From Rhytidiadelphus loreus (taxonomy: Eukaryota > Streptophyta > Bryopsida > Hypnales > Hylocomiaceae): 64,000 bases of DNA. The stretch is from positions 79,540,981 through 79,604,980 of the forward strand of contig OX344762.1 of the NCBI GenBank assembly GCA_947034895.1, written 5' to 3'. Below, piece by piece: positions 1-9,754 of the stretch (positions are counted from its first letter, which is position 1; each line of letters begins with the position of its first letter). The translations under genes were made by a program, and so were the position numbers. Under the pieces are notes generated by a model that worked only from the letters and a program-made list of their open reading frames with translations, ran no database searches and was not told the origin of the DNA.

Positions 1-320
1 CAGAGGCAAAGGCACTTATAGATAGAATTAGAGAAGCTATTTGTTTGAGAACCTTATCCTCCAAAATTCATGGCATTGTGCCTAATCCCATTATCTTTTT
101 TTGTGACAATCAAAATACACTCAAGGCAAGTCGAAATTCAATATATCATGAGCAACTAAAACATATAGAACTTTGACTTCATTTTATTAGAGAGAATGTT
201 ACAACAGATATAGTTGTTACCCTATATATTACAACTAGAGGCTAAGCTACAAATATCTTTATTAAGACTCTTGGAAAATAAAGGTTCAACAAATTGAAAG
301 ATGAAATGGGAATCTATAAT
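1..320 (+). mobile_element. Ty1-copia retrotransposon remnant (RNase H end of pol)
   Basis: Reading in the third frame gives the C-terminal RNase H part of a Ty1-copia polyprotein: EAKALIDRIREAICLRTL, then FFCDNQNT, then LKHIEL and HFIREN, and finally a KLKDEMGI-like tail. These match in order the copia blocks EAEY...EAIWL, YCDNQSA, TKHIEI and HFIRE. In-frame stops lie at about 174, 243 and 279, so this piece is dead. It is cut by the window edge, so the rest of pol may lie to the left. No LTR could be recognised downstream. Confidence 0.8.
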
Positions 321-454
321 ATTAGCTTCCTACACAAAAACTAACTCCTCTGCAAATATCCCCTTGCATCAGCCATTCAGCTAGTGACCAAAAACTCTTG
401 TATTTTGTGATGCTGTATTCTTTTACTTTTCTCTCGCAATTAGATCAACTATAC

Positions 455-771
455 ATTAGAAGAAACATGAGGCCTCCAAAGGGCTGCTAGTTTTGCACCC
501 CCGTGTGTGATTTCGGTGCAATTAGAGATTTTTTTTCCCCGGATTTGATGTGGCACTACTGGTGCCACATCAAAGCCACATCAGACTGACAACTTTTTAA
601 ATATATATATATATATATTTTTTAATATTTAAATTTTTTTAAATTTAAATTAAAAATTAAAAATCTAGATTTAAAAAGAAAAATTAGTTTTTAGTTTTTC
701 TGTACTTGCACTACGAGGGTGCCAAAAATAAAAAATTGGTAGTCCTTTGGAGGCCTCAAATTTCTTCTTAT
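455..771. mobile_element. Small TIR element (MITE), GAGGCCTCCAAAGG ends
   Basis: The ends are inverted repeats of about 26 bp: TAGAAGAAA then TGAGGCCTCCAAAGG on the left, with the complement at about 745-770. The centre holds a short palindrome (TGTGGCAC/GTGCCACA, about 549-570) and an AT-rich core. No coding capacity is visible. I could not see a convincing target-site duplication, so the superfamily is open. The GGCCTC core of its ends is shared with the element at 1545-1790, but a relationship is only possible. Confidence 0.6.
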
Positions 772-1544
772 GATAGAGCCTTGGATGGTAACAATGCCGC
801 ACTGCTTAATACTTACAAATTCTTGTAAAATCTCTTTCTGAAACTATTACCAATTCCTAATGACAACTAGGAGAACTAGGAAGATATCAACTCAGCATGC
901 ATTGAAGAACGATCACGACTATCACCAAACACACTACAAAGCAACAATTAAACACATCAACCACAACGATCTAATCTCCTTCAAAACAAAACCATTTTGA
1001 AGCTCAACAAATCTACTCACCATCATCATCTTGATTAGATTGCTCTGCTACAACTCGTTATCTTCAGTTTGCTACAACTCGTCATCTCATAGTTCATCTT
1101 TAGGAAGTTAACTCTATGTTTCTTTCAGTAGTTTTAAATTGTAAAAAATTAGGTTTTCATGGAAGTATCGTGGTGTGGTGTGTGTGTTGATGAATGTTCA
1201 TCCATTCACCTTTAATCCTTCATCCTCATTTATTTCATTTGTTGTCATTACTTGTATATATGTCCGTGTCTTTGGCACTATAATACACTTATCATTTTCA
1301 ACGACAAGAGTATGTATGTATGAGTGTCTTCTGTAAGTACAAGTATTGTTTATTCTATCAAGTCCCTCAATATTGTGGAAAATGTGACTCTTTGACATTT
1401 TTACAAGCCTCATGTCTCTATTTATTGAAATTCATAAAATTGTCATTTCCAATCAAATTCCAATCCTTTTAGATTGCACTCTTTACCAAATTTGCTAATA
1501 TGTCAAACTGAATACAATTTTGATTACATCAATAGGATGAAACA
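772..1544. other. Non-coding, AT-rich, nothing recognised
   Basis: There is no convincing open reading frame, RNA gene or terminal repeat here. Short open frames lack splice context and family resemblance. Confidence 0.5.
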
Positions 1545-1790
1545 CATTAGATGGGTTTTGGGGCCTCCGGGAGACTGTGGGTTGTATTGTTGCCAGAACC
1601 CGGGGAACGTGACTATTGGCCTAATACCTCATTAGTCCTATGTGGCCGAAAGGTTGCCAACGCATTTTTGAATTTTTTTTTGAATTTTTTGAATTTTTTT
1701 TTGACAACTGGCCGTCTTTCAATATGGGGAGAACAGTGAAGGGAAACAACCCTCAAACGGTCTCTCAGAGGCCTAAAAAACCATCTAATG
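1545..1790. mobile_element. MITE copy A (CATTAGATGG ends)
   Basis: A 246-bp element with inverted ends: CATTAGATGGGTTTTGGGGC on the left, and on the right the complement of CATTAGATGGTTTTTTAGGC. Both flanks extend the match through CTC(C/T)(G/A)GGAG. Both halves of this element match a larger copy at about 45621-46205, which lies in the opposite orientation. The 62-codon frame inside it is chance. No clear target duplication is seen. Confidence 0.7.
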
Positions 1791-2406
1791 TACCCAACTA
1801 TTAGGCCTAGTTGTAGGATAAATCTTGTTTATCTTCTACCCTTTTTGCAATGGATGAAATTCCTAAATTCCTACAGAATTTGTAAGAAGATCATTCCAAT
1901 TGGGAGAAATTATGTACATTTGGAGGAATTAGCATGTTATCATCCACAATTTTCAAGGATCTTTATAACTTCCATGAAGATCACTTTCAACTTTGCACTA
2001 ACTTATCCCAAATAAGCTAAGATAGAAGGACCAATTGTCAACCGCGCCCAATACCCAACATGTAGGGGTGCAGTATTTCCAACCAAGGTTGAAACAAATT
2101 TCCAACCGAAGCTTGGAATGTGTTTTTTTGGTCCTTGTCAAGGTTGAGATATAACACACGTCCCGAAGTAGTGAGCAAGAAAGTAGGAAGTAGTGAGTGG
2201 GAAAGTAGTTCTTGAATGATCGGAATTGGAAGGGTCCAGACATTATTGGCTACTAGTTCGGACAACTCTTTGGCTCCCAAAATTCACAGTAATTTCAATT
2301 TTGGAAATAAAATTATGAAAAATTTGCAATCCCTATATTTCCTATCTTCCCACACGGATTTTTTTTTCCAACACCTTGTACTGCTCATGATGTGCTACAA
2401 AATCGC
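1791..2406. other. Non-coding, small direct repeat at 2164-2206
   Basis: No gene is recognised. Two adjacent copies of a unit of about 22 bp (GAAGTAGTGAG followed by AAAGTAG) lie at about 2164-2206. Overlapping short minus-strand frames at 1998-2280 do not resemble known proteins. Confidence 0.45.
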
Positions 2407-2635
2407 TTAACCCCTGAACGCCTCAATCCTTTTTCAAATTTTGGCACATTTTTGCTTATATCTTTGTACAGTAATACCATTTACCAAAATTTCATGAAAT
2501 TGGGCATAAAAGAAGGTTGTCTTTTCAAAATTCAAGTGTTACATTGGATGAATGAGAAGGTAGATGGATGAAACAACGCTTGCAAGCCCTCTGTTCATCG
2601 TCCATAATATGGACGACGGAGCGCTTAAGGGTTAA
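2407..2635. mobile_element. piggyBac-like MITE, TTAA target sites
   Basis: TTAA at 2407-2410 is followed by CCCCTGAACGCCTC. At the other end, the complement of CCCTTAAGCGCTCC is followed by TTAA at 2632-2635. The element between the TTAA copies is 221 bp with an imperfect TIR of about 14 bp (CCCYTRARCGC). TTAA target duplication with CCC-starting ends is the hallmark of the piggyBac superfamily. Near the right end is a short palindrome (CGTCCATAATATGGACG). No coding capacity is seen. Related elements in the window are at 39604-40482 and, more degraded, 28504-28908. Confidence 0.5.
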
Positions 2636-3776
2636 ATGATAGGCTACTGGTGCCTCTACCCTAAAACCCCTGCTTCAAAAGCAAGGCGTGCTACAGAGAA
2701 AGAACCCTCTTGTCCTTGTTGTCCAATCCATGGCTCTACAGCTCAAAATCCAAGTGTCGAATCCGTCGTCCACGACGTGTGAGAGAACATGCGAACACTG
2801 CGGTCCAGGAACGTGGGAACGTTTCCAGCAGAAAGAGGGGCCTGCCCTGCCTTGTCGGAAGAGCCTGGCAGGTACAAAAGTGAAAAGATCAGAGAGAACA
2901 GTCACAGGCAGTGCGAGCTGCCAGTGTGATTCCGTCGAGAAAGAATCGTGAAAGTCGCAGCACTCAGTTCGAATGCAGAGCGTCCACAGGTTCTCCCCAA
3001 TTGAATCCCCATCCCCGGCCCACAGAAGCAGAAGAATATCCACATCCACCCTTTTTTCATTTACCAGCCCCTTTGTTTCACAGTGAGATTCAGCTGCGAA
3101 TTGAATCTCCTCAACGTCCTCCTCGGAAACTCATCCGGTTGGACGGACATAACAGCTGCTAAGTTTAGTATTTAGAAATGGCTCCTATCTATTGAACCCA
3201 CAGACTTTCCTCATGTTCATTTATCGTTTCTTTTCCTTCACGTGATCCGGAAATTCCATCTCTGCCTTATTTCATTGGTGGGTGCCCTAATGAATGCGTG
3301 ATGCGGGCGAATTCGTCGTGAATATGGTATCAATTCCGCAACGATGGAGATCGAGGTGCGCGGGCATACCTTTCACTGCAATTCAGTTTGTGGAATTGAG
3401 TTGGGTTTGAGAAGATTTGGGATTTGGGAGAATTGGATCTGTTTCTTGAAGTCTGAGGTGCTTGGAACCCTAGTGACGAAATCGTGTATTTGTGGCGTGT
3501 GGTGATTGTACTAGATTGAGTGGCAGCCGTGGTAGGATTGATAAGGGGAATTGTTGGTTATTTCACTGCATGAAGTGATAGCAATTGCAAGCGATAGAAT
3601 GGTGATTGTGAAGTCAATTGGAGGAGAATTGATTGGAGAATTGAAGAGATTTTTGTGTTCTAAGACGGTGACGAAGACAGGCAGTTGGATGGTGCAGGTA
3701 GCGAATAGGGTTGGTGGGTTCTTTTAGATGTGGAGGATTTGGGATGGCTTCTGTGGATTTGGTGTAAGAGGACAGG
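2636..3776 (+). promoter_or_regulatory. 5' region of the J-protein gene (promoter and leader, bounds not defined)
   Basis: This stretch is less AT-rich than the flanks and leads into the J-protein start. Open frames at 2675-3162 on both strands overlap each other and resemble nothing, so I treat them as chance frames in a richer promoter or leader. In the start-codon frame a TAA at 3765-3767 lies just upstream of the ATG at 3777. A TATA box could not be placed with confidence. Confidence 0.3.
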
Positions 3777-5961
3777 ATGCAGAGCCCAAACACTCGGCTG
3801 GACCAGGTGAGAATTGTGTCTGGATCTGCTTATTTGATTCTTTGAGGTGGCTTCCATAGGCGTTCCTGTTTGCTTTTGATGGCATCCATGTTTTCTTCTA
3901 GTGCTCTTTTCGCCTACAGTTAGACGAAGGTTAGTTTGGTGAGCCTTTGATATGACTATATGAGTATCAAAGAGTTGCAAAGGATGAAGAGTGCGCTAAT
4001 TCTGCATTCTGTTTGACAATACGGCAATTCGCTTAGTAATGCGGACTAGAGCCATTTCTTAAGTTCTGCAGTAATTGTGAAGATTACATGCGATGTCCAT
4101 GTGGCACACAAGTGCTGCCAAATAGATAGCGGGCACCCAAAATTGACACTTATGTCTCCTCTACGCTTAGTTTTTGTTGACATTCTTATTTTCAGTTACT
4201 AGCTTGGACAGCTTATGATCGACTGTACAGCCTAGACCTACACTAGTAGAGATCCAAGTTGTACTCTCCATTTAGGTTCAATGTCTCCTGTCAGTTTTCA
4301 AACTCTAAGAATAATGATTTGCAAGGTTACGTATTCTGACTAACATATGGTGATTTCAGAACTTTTTGTTTCTCTTTCTTAGGTTTTAGCTAGGTGAGCT
4401 TAAAGGTTGATGCAGCTGTGCATGCGTTTTAGAGAATAAGGTAACCGCACCTGATTCTAATCCTTTCTAAAATTAACCCCTACAGATTCTTGCTTAAAAT
4501 GTACAACCTTAAAATGTACAACCTCTACTCATGAGAGCCTTGGGTCACTTTTAGGTACACCTATTCTCAGCACTTTGAAAATTCATAGTTTATTTATATG
4601 GTGTGCCAAAAATGCAAAAGAAGAGAATCTAGAATTCTCTTTGGACTTCCTACAACATCCAATCAGAAGAAAATTTGGCAATTCAATAATAGGAACATTG
4701 CTGAATTGCTTATTCTGACGCATTTCGTTATTAGAAGGTGGTGCACCTGGTCTAATCAGCCGTTGAGGATCTCAGTTGCTGATCCAGAGCTCTCTCTCTT
4801 GTTCCCCATCAGTTTGTCATTTTGACATACGATCGTATTCTTGGTGAGTCTGTGTTTGTTTGTTTCAGGATCATTACAAAGTGCTTGGCGTTGATTATGA
4901 TGCAACGGATGACTCTATACGTACGAGCTATTTACGCCTCGCTCTGGTTGGTGCTTGAACGTTAAATACATCCTCCATTTGTATAGGAAGTTTTGTATGT
5001 CGTATATATATAGGGAGTACATATTCTTCCCCTCTTGCCATTTCAACCCATCATTAACTAGATGTATGAATGCTTCTTCATTTCTTTTCGTCCCATTTTT
5101 CTTTCCTTCTAATCTGCAACGATGCAGAACCCCTGCTGCTTTTTAATGAAAGTTTATACCAAGCGTCCCCTTCTTGATTGGTTATGACGTGGTGCGGGAC
5201 ATTCACCTCGTGTTTATCGCATCTCCTGTTCGCCTGCAGAAATGGCACCCGGATAAGCACAATGATGCAACTGCGGCTACTCTCGAGTTCCAGAAGATCA
5301 ATGAAGCATATCGAGGTGAGCTCTTTCGGACTCTGTATTCCAATGGTCCAACTGATGCGTAGTGGAATTTCTGGTCCTGAGTTTAAATCTTTGCAGAACA
5401 GATGCCAAGTAGTTAGTTTTTCTTTGTGTTTTATCGAGCTACACACCAACTGAAGGGTGATTTGTTGATTTAAGCTGTCTGTTTTAGGTGTGGGTGCTAC
5501 CATTGGAATCTCGACTGCTTTTTAGGATCGTGATTTATTAAGGATGTTGTCAGAACGACCAGCTGCTTTTTTCAGTCCGTTAACAGCATGCTGGTGTGGT
5601 TTTATTTTGTGGAGGATAGTCTTGAGTGACCCATTTATGCGACATGAGTATGATATGCAAGGAAACTACGGCCTTCAGGACTACAATTACACCGTGAGAA
5701 ACGACGTTGCTCCCAGTTTGTTTGTTTCTTTGACCATGTTTCTTTTGGCCCTTTTTGGGGGTAGTTAGATTTTCAAACCTGTTTACTGTTAGGCTCTTCT
5801 TCAGTTGTTCGCCTAAATCTGAAGCATTTTGAAATTGGTATCCCCAAACGCATTGAATCTTCAATTTTGTTCTCTGGTGCTTGCAGGATTACCTAAAGCG
5901 ATTTAAGAGCTTGATATTGACCTGCAATGGCTTGGGAATCAGCAGTCGTCTAGACCGGTGA
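3777..5961 (+). CDS. Small J-domain (DnaJ-like) co-chaperone
   Basis: Five exons: 3777-3806, 4869-4946, 5240-5315, 5620-5693, 5887-5961. All joins keep frame and all introns are GT-AG, giving 110 residues. Helix I/II starts at [18 protein letters not shown] (residues 11-28). The diagnostic HPD lies in KWHPDKH (about 37-43). Then come [15 protein letters not shown] and RHEYD, ending in [14 protein letters not shown]. The protein is almost only a J domain plus a short plant-specific tail; I recall angiosperm proteins with a very similar TCNGLGI ending. HPD-containing J domains stimulate Hsp70 ATPase, so the expected partner is an Hsp70. There is no signal peptide or membrane segment, so cytosol or nucleus is likely. 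The start is the first ATG after an in-frame stop. A broken copy of part of this gene lies at 8812-9135. Confidence 0.9.
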
Positions 5962-7067
5962 TTTTGCATATCAAATCAATACTGAACCGGAGGCCTGAAA
6001 ATGAAAACAGACCTTCTTTACACGTCCATATGTAGATGTAGCAGAGAAAAGAATCAGTGGAAAACTATTCCCTGGAAGCTCCTGAAATGCTCATAGTTGT
6101 ATCCCATCGGGCACAGGCAGCTAGTAGTTGAAATCTAGTCATCGAGGCTAAAATGCTGAGGCAGCCTAATTAGTTTTGTCTTATTGACACTACTGATGTT
6201 TCTAGGCCGTCATTTGAACATTGAGAACGTCCTATAATCCATGAATGGAATGAAGAGGGGTAGAGTAGCTTGGCCACACTTACAGTTTGTTCAAAGTTTA
6301 GGCCATTACTGAGGGCAGCAACGACACATCATTTTGTGTTCACAGGTTTTTTCGTATGTAGTGTATCTTGAAGATGAGTGGCCACAAGAAGGTCCAGATC
6401 GACCTTCTTTCTAAACTTTTTTTTGAGAGGGAGGGGCACACAAAGAATGAGTTTCAGGCAAGAATAAAATACAAGGCCACCATCCCAGTTCCAGGACGGG
6501 GCGAGGGACATCTTTCTAAACTTTCAGGTTTTGATTACTTCTCTTCTCTAAACAGTTTCTCAATTTTCTCCTCTTAATAGTTAGTATTTAAACATTACAT
6601 AGAGTCCTCTAAGTCTTGGAAAACTCTCGCAAAGAAACTGTGAACACTGAACCAAAGTTTCGAAGTCTAAAGAATAAGGAGTACTGAGTTTTTACTTCTG
6701 AAAAATGCTCCAAGTTAGAACATGGGTTCCATGTTCCAACGCAATGTTAGGATACAATTTTTCTAGTCAAATTAATAATCTTCTCGTGTATGCACCCACG
6801 ATGAATTTCTTCTGCACTTCAATCTTATTTTCTATGCATTATTTCGTCATTAGAAACAAGACTCTTGTAGGTCATACCGCGCATTTGAATTCTTTCATGC
6901 GCTCCAACAAGTCATACAGCTCTTCTTGTTTTGATAATACAGATCTCAACGTCTGTAGCACGCTTTAAAAATGATTATCTGAAGCAAAATATCCTATCAG
7001 CAACTGTAGAAAGCCTAAGTATTAATTACAAATCATATTTTAACATGACTAGAAGAGGGAGATCATC
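5962..7067. other. 3' flank of the J-protein gene, nothing else recognised
   Basis: This presumably includes the 3' untranslated region. Short frames near 6329-6968 have no family resemblance or splice context. Confidence 0.4.
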
Positions 7068-7423
7068 TCAATAGCATTGAATTGAAAGAAATATCGTTTT
7101 TAAATGGAGGTTCAGATTGGCATCTATCTTTCTGGTGTTATCCAGTTCTGTCTCAAGAACATTGAACTTTTGGTTCTGATCTCCCATAGCTGCTACAGGC
7201 TGATGGCCAAGTTGTTTCGGGAGTACATCCTGTAATGGCTTCCATTTTCGAACTTCATCCTCTAATTGCGTTAACCTCCTTTGCAGGGGGTCATGTGCGT
7301 CACTTCGCAGCCTTAACGGGAAGAATAGGCCAGATACCACGCCAGCTAGACTAGACAATATGTTTCCAACCAGTTGCAACGGAAACTTTATCACCCCAAA
7401 GACAAGTGCTCCTCCTGATCTAA
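7068..7423 (-). CDS. Possible terminal exon, membrane segment plus coiled coil, unknown function
   Basis: The minus strand reads SGGALVFGVIKFPLQLVG, a hydrophobic stretch (GNILSSLAGVVSGLFFPL) and then a charged, heptad-like tail (RRLTQLEDEVRKWKPL, NVLETELDNTRK) before a stop at 7068. A TTACATTAG acceptor precedes it at about 7424. The nearest upstream frame that would join in phase (ATG at 7500) leaves an intron of only about 25 nt, too short for normal splicing, so the 5' exon is unresolved. The composition looks protein-like, but I recognise no family. It may be the end of a small single-pass membrane protein or a gene relic. Confidence 0.25.
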
Positions 7424-8140
7424 TGTAATAGCACGATAATTCACCTACAACTCAATCCCACTGGGAAGAGAAGGTGGCACAAAAACGCCGACAGAAACAT
7501 GGGTCAGTATCAAGCAACTGAAGATTATTTTCTCTTTGCACCTATTTTAGTTTACCCTGTTCCTTGTTGAAGATGGTGCAACAATTCTGTTTAATACAGG
7601 ATGACACTCAAAATGTGCGAGGAGCATAGCGTGAAACTCAATAGCCTAGTTCAATGAGATCAATATGAGTTTCATTCTCGATTCATTTCAATCTTCATCT
7701 TTTTGTGGGTCACAAAACTGAGTGGGGAAACTTTTAGTTACTTTGGAGAGGTCCAACACTGATTGTGTATTTGGATTTGCAAGGTTTTGCGCAATAAGTT
7801 TATTGGATACATTTAACTTTGCACATAGCTAAGAAACTAATTAACAAGCTAGATGACCTCAACATTATCAATTATCAACTAGTATTCTACTGTATTTATT
7901 CAACATTTAAATTGATTGAAAAAGTGAGTTTGTAAGGTTCAATAGTCTACAGTAGAAGGGTATGGCAAAATCCATTGACTTAGAAATGCACTTGTTTATA
8001 GAAGGTCAAAGTAAAAGCACAAGATAGATCTAGGGATGGACTCAAAAGATTTCTCGTTAACGAATTTTTGGTAAATTTTCAGAGTCAAGCTTTCAAGATC
8101 TTACCATGATAAGATTCGTCACCTTTGTGAGAACTTAGGT
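7424..8140. other. Non-coding or intronic, nothing recognised
   Basis: AT-rich sequence between two weak minus-strand exon candidates. It could be an intron if they belong to one gene, but no phase-consistent join was found. Confidence 0.3.
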
Positions 8141-8583
8141 TCAATCCGTCATCATCGTGTTCCCCCTGTCGCCAGGTTCAGAGTGATCCAATACGGCAGC
8201 AACTTCTTTCCCCTGCTGAAGAGAATTGATCAAAGAGCTCAGAACAACGTTAGGCAGCCCAATATTCCAGACATGATTCTGTAATGAAACGCTTCATATA
8301 ATCTTCAAGAGCTTTCAGTTGTAGAGGAGCAACTCTTTGCTTTCGCGAAATTATAATTTAAGACCCGAATTGTATTATCTTAGAGTCATCAATTGTTCCC
8401 ACTATTGCTGCCAAAATAAATCCTCCCCAAAATGATTACCAAAAGCAATGAAACGTAACAATGAATGAAGTCATTATTACGTACCTTGGGCATTCTTGCA
8501 GTGGGATCTGCAAGAGCTAAATCTTCCCCTATTTTATCATCCTCAATGGACACAATTCGGGTTGCAGTCTTCAATTTCCCATC
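8141..8583 (-). CDS. Possible two-exon gene end, unknown protein, probably truncated
   Basis: Two exon candidates join in phase: 8485-8583 (33 codons, after the acceptor CAATCAAG, with donor AAG/GTACGT) and 8141-8278 (after the acceptor CATTACAG, ending in TGA). They read RIVSIEDDKIGEDLALAD, then PTARMPK, then NHVWNIGLPNVVLSSLINSL and a short acidic tail. There is no usable start codon in the first exon. Only about 230 bp upstream lies the rearranged J-protein fragment (8812-9135), so the 5' part may have been lost when that arrived. No family recognised. Confidence 0.25.
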
Positions 8584-8811
8584 CTTGATTGCATGCGAAA
8601 CAACGTTGTTTCATGAAATTGTGGTGACTGCGAAATTATGAACAGACACTGAATTCATGAAAGTGCACAGAGCTATGTTGAAGATTTTTCTACCGTATCA
8701 TCCCGTTCGGCATATACAACCTTCAAATTATATATACCCGTTGTGCTTCGAATCGTTTGATCTACCAGACCGATTGAGCTGATAATTTCAGATCTTCTTT
8801 TAAATAGACCT

Positions 8812-9135
8812 ATTGCTGATCCAGAGCTCTTTCTTTTGTTCCCCATCAGTTTGTCATTTCGTCATACGATGGTGCTTTTTTCAGTCCGTTAACAGCATGC
8901 TGGTGTGGTTTTATTTTGTGGAGGATAGTCTTGAGTGACCCATTTTATGCGACATGAGTATGATATGCAAGGAAACTACTGCCTTCAGGACTACAATTAC
9001 ACCGTGAGAAACGACGTTGCTCCCCGTTTGTTTGTTTCCTTGACCATGTTTCTTTTGGCCCTATTTTTGGGGTAGTTAGATTTTCAAACCTAGAGTTTAC
9101 TGTTAGGCTCTTCTTCAGTTGTTCGCCTAAACCTC
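8812..9135 (+). pseudogene. Rearranged partial copy of the J-protein gene
   Basis: Bases 8812-8870 match intron 1 of the J-protein gene (about 4775-4830). Bases 8871-9135 match 5567-5830, covering the end of intron 3, exon 4 and part of intron 4. The roughly 735 bp between them, with exons 2 and 3, is missing. The exon 4 copy has one extra T (CCCATTTTATGCG against CCCATTTATGCG), which shifts the frame, and TACTGCC for TACGGCC. It has no start, no HPD and no tail, so it cannot encode a J-protein. It keeps intron sequence, so it is a DNA-level duplication with an internal deletion and not a retrocopy. Confidence 0.85.
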
Positions 9136-9754
9136 AATGTTCGAGGTCGCCTCAACACTCAGGGTTCAATGGTCGAGTAGACTCATGATCAGGAATTCAT
9201 GGATCCTCGAACCTCGAACTTTTCATACCTTATTATTACACATACAAAATCCAATTATTACATATTTTGGAAAAAACCCATTCGAGCAATGAATATACCT
9301 CAAAATAGCTTAGAGCTTAGCGAATGAGTTCGCAACGTTACAAGATCATATTTCACAACTGTTTACACAAAACAGGGTTGCTTTCAACCCCAATCGGTAG
9401 AATCATAGAAATGGATAAAATGATAAATCCCAACACCAACAACTGCAGAGAAGAGTAGAATCTACATATGCCTAAGGTAACTACACCTACACATTCTTTG
9501 ACCTACTTGCAATAAGTCAAAAGACTAGCTTTGGGATTTAGAGTCACCAAAGGGTTCCTCATTTTCATAGTGAAAGTGTTGTCATATGGTGCTGTCAAAT
9601 TCTGTCATAATTAGGTCAATGTCACAATGAAATACTCCTACCTTAACAACAATAATCCCAACTGAAGAGACATGTTCTGATAGCTATCAAAAGCCATGAA
9701 AACATACTTTCATAGCCCCAATGCCTGATTACCAATCATAACGTCGGCTTTTTT
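9136..9754. other. Intergenic, 3' flank of the ABCA gene
   Basis: No gene seen. A short GC-rich inverted motif (GTTCGAGG... and CCTCGAAC) lies at about 9137-9220. Confidence 0.4.

Noticed and set aside
1551..1739. 62-codon frame starting MGFGASGRLW
   Set aside because: It lies wholly inside MITE copy A and is partly made of the inverted end.
2675..3162. Overlapping reading frames of 83-124 codons on both strands
   Set aside because: They overlap on opposite strands, match no family and lie in the less AT-rich promoter or leader of the J-protein gene.
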